From JBCFAY01 sp038562375 (GTDB taxonomy: Bacteria > Bacillota > Clostridia > Christensenellales > CAG-138): a stretch of 40,821 nt of DNA. The translations under genes and the position numbers were made by a program. The DNA lies in NCBI GenBank assembly GCA_038562375.1, contig JBCFAY010000027.1, positions 1-40,821 of the forward strand. The letters run 5' to 3'. Below are positions 37,636 through 40,821 of the stretch, piece by piece; positions within the stretch are counted from its first letter, which is position 1; each line of letters begins with the position of its first letter. The notes below the pieces were generated by a model that saw only the letters and a list, made by a program, of their open reading frames with translations, was not told where the DNA came from and ran no database searches.

Positions 37636-38433
37636 GTGTTTGTGATATCGGGTTCCATCAATACGAGCCTTCCCGGCATAAGCGAGATCGTGAAGCTGCG
37701 CGATGCGAAGGCGCTCGTCGCGATCGCCGGGCAACAGGTCGAACTGGGCGCGCATATGATCGCGCCGAACTGCGGCACGCATCTTGAGAGTGAGGCCGAG
37801 GATATGGAATGGATGGTTCAAACCCTCCAGGACAATGTCGACGTGCGCCTCGGCATCGATTCGCCGAGCGCCGAGGTTCAGGCGGCGGGGCTCGCGCTCA
37901 TCAAGCGCGGCCGTCCGCTCGTGGACTCGATCACGCTCGAAAAAAGCCGTATCGACGGGATCATGCCCTTGGTCAAGCGCTACAACGCGCAGCTGATCGC
38001 GCTGCTGCACGACGAGAAGGGCATGCCCAAAACCGTGGAGGATCGCCTCAGGGTCATGCCAAAGCTCGATAAGGTCGTGGAAGAATACGGCGTCGATAAG
38101 AAGGACGTCCTGCTCGATCCGCTGGTATTCCCGCTCTCGGTCGACAGCGAGAACTGCAATATTTTCCTTGAAACGGTCCGCCGCCTGCGCTGCGAATACC
38201 CCGAGTATTCCATTTCCTGCGGCCTTGACAACATGTCCTACGGCCTGCCCGAACCGGAGCTTCTCAACGTGATGATGCTCGGCATGATCGCGGGCGCGGG
38301 GCAGGATTACGTCATGATCAAAATGACTCCCGCCGTTTCGGCGTATCTGAAAGCCCTTCAGGCGCTGACCGCCGTGGACGAATACTGCATCGAGTATATC
38401 GAGGCGTATCGCGAAGGCGCGCTCAAGTTCTAG
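37636..38433 (+). CDS. Pterin methyltransferase-like protein (AcsE/MtrH type)
   Basis: A 265-residue TIM-barrel protein from GTG 37636 (MFVISGSINTSLPGISEIVK), close to the 262 residues of AcsE. Against the AcsE pattern: Asp75 (LGIDSP), Asp161 (LLDPLVFP) and Asn199 (SCGLDNMSYG) are kept, and ALLHDEKGMPKTVEDRL matches the conserved loop. The usual NS motif for the pterin-contact Asn96 reads RPLVDSIT, giving Asp. AcsE moves a methyl group between methyl-tetrahydrofolate and a corrinoid protein, but no corrinoid protein gene is in the window. It may use another methyl acceptor or an altered pterin. The ribosome site (AAAGGA) is somewhat far from the GTG. Confidence 0.85.
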   Translation: MFVISGSINTSLPGISEIVKLRDAKALVAIAGQQVELGAHMIAPNCGTHLESEAEDMEWMVQTLQDNVDVRLGIDSPSAEVQAAGLALIKRGRPLVDSITLEKSRIDGIMPLVKRYNAQLIALLHDEKGMPKTVEDRLRVMPKLDKVVEEYGVDKKDVLLDPLVFPLSVDSENCNIFLETVRRLRCEYPEYSISCGLDNMSYGLPEPELLNVMMLGMIAGAGQDYVMIKMTPAVSAYLKALQALTAVDEYCIEYIEAYREGALKF

Positions 38434-38457
38434 CAGGATCCCGTCCGAGCAAAAGTA

Positions 38458-38486
38458 TTTACTGCAAATCCGTTTGCCTGTATAAT
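38458..38486 (+). promoter_or_regulatory. Promoter of the GntR regulator gene
   Basis: TTTACT (38458-38463), a 17-base spacer and an exact TATAAT (38481-38486). The -35 is embedded in the 12-base operator candidate, and the spacer holds GCAAA TCCG TTTGC, a small palindrome. Confidence 0.75.
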
Positions 38487-38574
38487 GATATGGTTCAACA
38501 ATGTATTTGCCCATAGCCTAGATCAAATCAGTCCGCATTCATGGCCGCGGCGTATTCGCGGCATTTGCAGTAAA
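38458..38574. promoter_or_regulatory. Paired 12-bp operator candidates TTTACTGCAAAT
   Basis: TTTACTGCAAAT at 38458-38469 recurs exactly inverted as ATTTGCAGTAAA at 38563-38574, 105 bases apart. One copy covers the -35 of the regulator's promoter, the other lies in its leader just before the ribosome site. A perfect 12-base match at these two places fits autoregulation by the encoded GntR protein, possibly by looping. Confidence 0.65.
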
Positions 38575-38595
38575 GGATATAAGGAGCAACGGATC

Positions 38596-39333
38596 ATGCC
38601 GACATCGACCTATAAAGAAAAGCGCGAAATGCTTCTTCAGATCATGCAGGGCCGCAAGTTTCCGGGGAATAAGCTTCCCACGGAGGAGACGCTGACGGAG
38701 ATGCTTTCCTGCAGCCGCGGCACGCTCCGCGAGATCCTGAAGGAACTCGAGTACAAAGGATACATCACCAAGAAGCACAGCGTCGGCAATTTCATTCACC
38801 CGAGCGCTTTCCATACCAAAATGCGCATCGAGCTGTATACGAGCTTCCACGATCTTATACTGAGCGGCGGATATGAGCCGAGCGTAAAGGTCATAAAATA
38901 CATCGGAAACACCATGGATATTCCCGCGGCGACGCAGGAACGGCTGCGCATGCAGAACGACGAGGGCGCGGATTATACCGAGCGCGTGTATTTTGCGGAC
39001 GGGCAGCCCGCGATCCTGAGCAAATGCTATATCCCCAAGGGGATCATGCTGCGGCAGGGCTACAACAGCGAGGACGGCTCGACGCTGTTCGACTTCCTCA
39101 AGCGCTTCTGCAACCAGGAGGTCGAGCAGATGCAGCTGCATTTCTTTATCGAGGAGGCCCGGGGCGAGCTTGCCGAAATATTCAGCGTACCGGAAGGCAA
39201 ACCATTGCTTTTGTGGGAAGAAGCGTTTTATAATTATTGCGACGAAATCGTCGCGATATCGCACAACTACTTCAACATGGATATCATGCAGCTGTCCATG
39301 CTCAAACGCTACCAGAAGGTCGAGCGCGGTTAA
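38596..39333 (+). CDS. GntR/HutC-family regulator with UTRA domain
   Basis: A 245-residue protein starting MPTSTYKEKREMLLQIMQGR at ATG 38596 behind AAGGAG. The GntR winged helix (about 8-72) reads NKLPTEETLTEMLSCSRGTL, then REILKELEYKGYITKKHSVG. The UTRA ligand-binding domain (about 85-240) includes DYTERVYFADGQPAILSKCY and GKPLLLWEEAFYNYCDEIVA. UTRA domains sense small pathway metabolites, which suggests substrate-induced control of this island. It lies between the methyltransferase and alcohol dehydrogenase genes with its own promoter and operator pair. Confidence 0.93.
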   Translation: MPTSTYKEKREMLLQIMQGRKFPGNKLPTEETLTEMLSCSRGTLREILKELEYKGYITKKHSVGNFIHPSAFHTKMRIELYTSFHDLILSGGYEPSVKVIKYIGNTMDIPAATQERLRMQNDEGADYTERVYFADGQPAILSKCYIPKGIMLRQGYNSEDGSTLFDFLKRFCNQEVEQMQLHFFIEEARGELAEIFSVPEGKPLLLWEEAFYNYCDEIVAISHNYFNMDIMQLSMLKRYQKVERG

Positions 39334-39433
39334 GCGTATCGCATTCATTTCATCGATCGGCAAATGGGGCACAGATTCCGCAAAACGATTCAAAAAGCCC
39401 TTCGCAATAACCAAATGAAGGAGTGTATTCAAA

Positions 39434-40576
39434 ATGAAAAGGTTCTTTTTCCCAACCGAATTGTATTCCGCCCCGGGATCGATCCGCGAGATGGCCCGCT
39501 TTATCAAGCCCGAGGATAAGGTGCTGTTGATCACGGATAGAATGCTGGTGAAACTCGGCCTTGCAAAGCGCGTCACCGACGTGATCGACGGCGTTGGCGC
39601 GAAAGTCGAGGTCTTTGACGATGTTCCCGCCAATCCCCACGCGGATTGCGTAAACTCCGCTCTTGAAAAGGCCAAAACCATGGGCGCCACCGCGATCGTC
39701 TGCCTCGGCGGCGGAAGCCCGATGGACGTCGCGAAGGTCGTCGCGATGCTCATGACGAACGAGGGCACCTGGGAGCAGTATCAGTGGGAGGGGAGAAAGC
39801 CCGAGAAGGCGCCGCTTCCCTATATCGCCATCCCGACCACCGCGGGCACCGGCTCCGAGGCGTCCAAGACGTCCGTCATCATCGACCGCGATACCAAAAA
39901 AGGCGTGGGCGGCGATTTCTTCTTTGCCAAAGTCACCCTGATCGACCCGGAGCTGATGGTATCGCTCCCGCCGTTTGTGACCGCAACGACCGGCATGGAC
40001 GCGCTGACCCACGCGATCGAGGCGTACGTCGGGCGCTCCAACCATCCGTTCACGAACGCTCTTGCGCTCGAGGCGATCTCCCTGCTCACGAAATACCTGC
40101 CCGTCGCGTATGAGAACGGGGCGGATCTTGAGGCGCGCGAGATGGTCGCGCTGGCGGCTTCCATGGCGGGCCTCGCGATGGACCAAAGCGGCCTGGGCGT
40201 GATCCACTCGATGAGCGGCCCGCTTTCGAGCCATTACAACGTGGCGCACGGCCTGTCGAACGCGGTGCTTCTGCCCTGCGGCATGCGCTATAACGTCGAG
40301 ACCGTGCCCGAGCGCTACGCGCGCGTGGCGGAGGCGCTCGGCGTCAACACCTATGGCATCAGCGCGCTCGAGGCCGGCATGCGCGGCATCGAGAAGGTCG
40401 AGGAGCTCTGTACGCTGATGAAGATCCCGACGAACCTCTGCGAATACTTCCGGGAGGAAGAGGATATCTGTAAGTTTGCGGACGAGGCCTGCAAGATGTT
40501 CCTGATGCGCAACAACCCGCGCACGCCGCAGCAATCGGAGATCGAAGAGCTGTTCGCCGGGGTGCTCAAAGCCTGA
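39434..40576 (+). CDS. Iron-containing alcohol dehydrogenase
   Basis: A 380-residue group III dehydrogenase starting MKRFFFPTELYSAPGSIREM behind AAGGAG. The NAD(P) motif GGGSPMD is at 92-98, the conserved PTTAGTGSEAS at 134-144, and metal ligands are D189, H193 (GMDALTHAIEAY), H258 and H272 (GVIHSMSGPLSSHYNVAHG). It reduces an aldehyde or oxidises a primary or secondary alcohol or hydroxy acid. It follows the regulator gene and precedes the UbiD-like gene, so it is likely a late step of the same pathway. The substrate is unknown. Confidence 0.93.
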   Translation: MKRFFFPTELYSAPGSIREMARFIKPEDKVLLITDRMLVKLGLAKRVTDVIDGVGAKVEVFDDVPANPHADCVNSALEKAKTMGATAIVCLGGGSPMDVAKVVAMLMTNEGTWEQYQWEGRKPEKAPLPYIAIPTTAGTGSEASKTSVIIDRDTKKGVGGDFFFAKVTLIDPELMVSLPPFVTATTGMDALTHAIEAYVGRSNHPFTNALALEAISLLTKYLPVAYENGADLEAREMVALAASMAGLAMDQSGLGVIHSMSGPLSSHYNVAHGLSNAVLLPCGMRYNVETVPERYARVAEALGVNTYGISALEAGMRGIEKVEELCTLMKIPTNLCEYFREEEDICKFADEACKMFLMRNNPRTPQQSEIEELFAGVLKA

Positions 40577-40664
40577 CGGCGTCTTTCTTGGCCCGGCCTT
40601 AAAGCGCGCTTGCAAAGGCGCTTCGCGCGAACCGATACTATATAGAGAATAAAGGAGAACTGCA

Positions 40665-40821
40665 ATGGCGAAGATCAATGACTTACGTAGTTTTATGAAG
40701 CTGCTCGAAGAGAAGGGACAACTCGTAACGATTCATAAGCCCGTAAGCCGGGAGCTGGAGATCGGGAGCGTGCTCGCCACGCTTGAAAGCGCGAACCTCG
40801 GCGCGGGATATATGACCAACG
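40665..40821 (+). CDS. UbiD-family decarboxylase, N-terminus only
   Basis: The first 52 residues are visible before the right edge, starting MAKINDLRSFMKLLEEKGQL behind AAAGGAG. The pattern DLRSF...LEEKGQLVTIHKPVSRELEIGSVLA is the conserved start of UbiD-type, prenylated-FMN-dependent decarboxylases of aromatic and heteroaromatic acids. Catalytic residues lie beyond the window. A UbiX-like flavin prenyltransferase would be expected nearby or elsewhere. It suggests that an aromatic or heteroaromatic carboxylate is made or used in the pathway. Confidence 0.85.
   Translation, partial: MAKINDLRSFMKLLEEKGQLVTIHKPVSRELEIGSVLATLESANLGAGYMTN

Noticed and set aside
38539..39768. 409-codon minus-strand frame over the gntR and alcohol dehydrogenase genes
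   Set aside because: It crosses two real genes and their intergenic operator; composition is that of a reverse shadow.
1..40821. CRISPR array, insertion sequence or rRNA
   Set aside because: No regularly spaced repeats, transposase frame, terminal inverted repeats or rRNA-like sequence was seen on either strand.

Overview
The window has two unlike halves joined at a tRNA gene. From 1 to about 24,200 it holds most of a temperate siphovirus-type prophage, whose late end runs off the left edge. From about 24,600 to the right edge it holds a chromosomal catabolic island. The host is most likely a fairly GC-rich member of the Bacillota (Clostridia). The reasons are strong AGGAGG-type ribosome sites at nearly every gene, several exact TTGACA-17-TATAAT promoters, a group II (ECF) vitamin-type transporter, and a phage gene set (P27-type terminase pair, HK97-type portal, protease and capsid, P4-type primase, ORF6C antirepressor) typical of clostridial prophages. 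This placement is inferred; no marker gene is present.

Prophage, read from the integration end: the tyrosine integrase (23089-24195, +) points at a tRNA-Leu(GAG), the probable attachment site. Next to it are two membrane-anchored proteins of unknown role and the XRE repressor, all on +. A divergent switch region follows, with a consensus early promoter on -. The early - operon holds Cro-like HTH proteins, small proteins, an antirepressor and a primase-helicase. A late-regulator-like HTH protein comes next. A small + strand island (12,830-13,400) looks like a type I toxin-antitoxin locus followed by an HTH gene. The - strand morphogenesis operon then runs HNH, TerS, TerL, portal, protease, capsid, connectors, tail proteins, tape measure, distal tail protein and a baseplate protein cut by the edge. 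A zinc-ribbon moron on + sits inside the tail module. The tail chaperone carries a classic -1 slippery site, and the HK97-gp10-like gene carries an apparent one-base frameshift in a G5 run.

Catabolic island, all on +: a two-subunit molybdenum hydroxylase without a flavin subunit has its own consensus promoter and terminator. A second promoter, flanked by a repeated TTTACATGT, drives a long gene string. In order this is a clear homolog of methenyl-tetrahydromethanopterin cyclohydrolase (Mch), a DadA/sarcosine-oxidase-like flavoprotein, ECF transporter T, A and A', an amidohydrolase-2 TIM barrel, a putative ECF S component, an HcnA-like 2Fe-2S protein, an HcnB-like flavoprotein, a BFD-like 2Fe-2S protein, an AtzB/guanine-deaminase-like amidohydrolase and an AcsE/MtrH-like pterin methyltransferase. 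A GntR/UTRA regulator with a paired 12-bp operator, an iron alcohol dehydrogenase and the start of a UbiD-type decarboxylase close the window.

The island reads as a self-contained pathway: dedicated uptake, hydroxylation of a heterocycle, deamination and ring opening, amine dehydrogenation, C1 transfer and decarboxylation. An Mch homolog is unexpected in such a host. Beside it is an AcsE-like protein whose usual pterin-contact Asn is Asp. Two pterin-recognising folds in one operon suggest that the substrate, or the C1 carrier, is a pterin-like molecule. Candidates are pterin or folate breakdown, or breakdown of an N-methylated heterocycle. I know of no described pathway with this gene combination; this is the most interesting part of the window.
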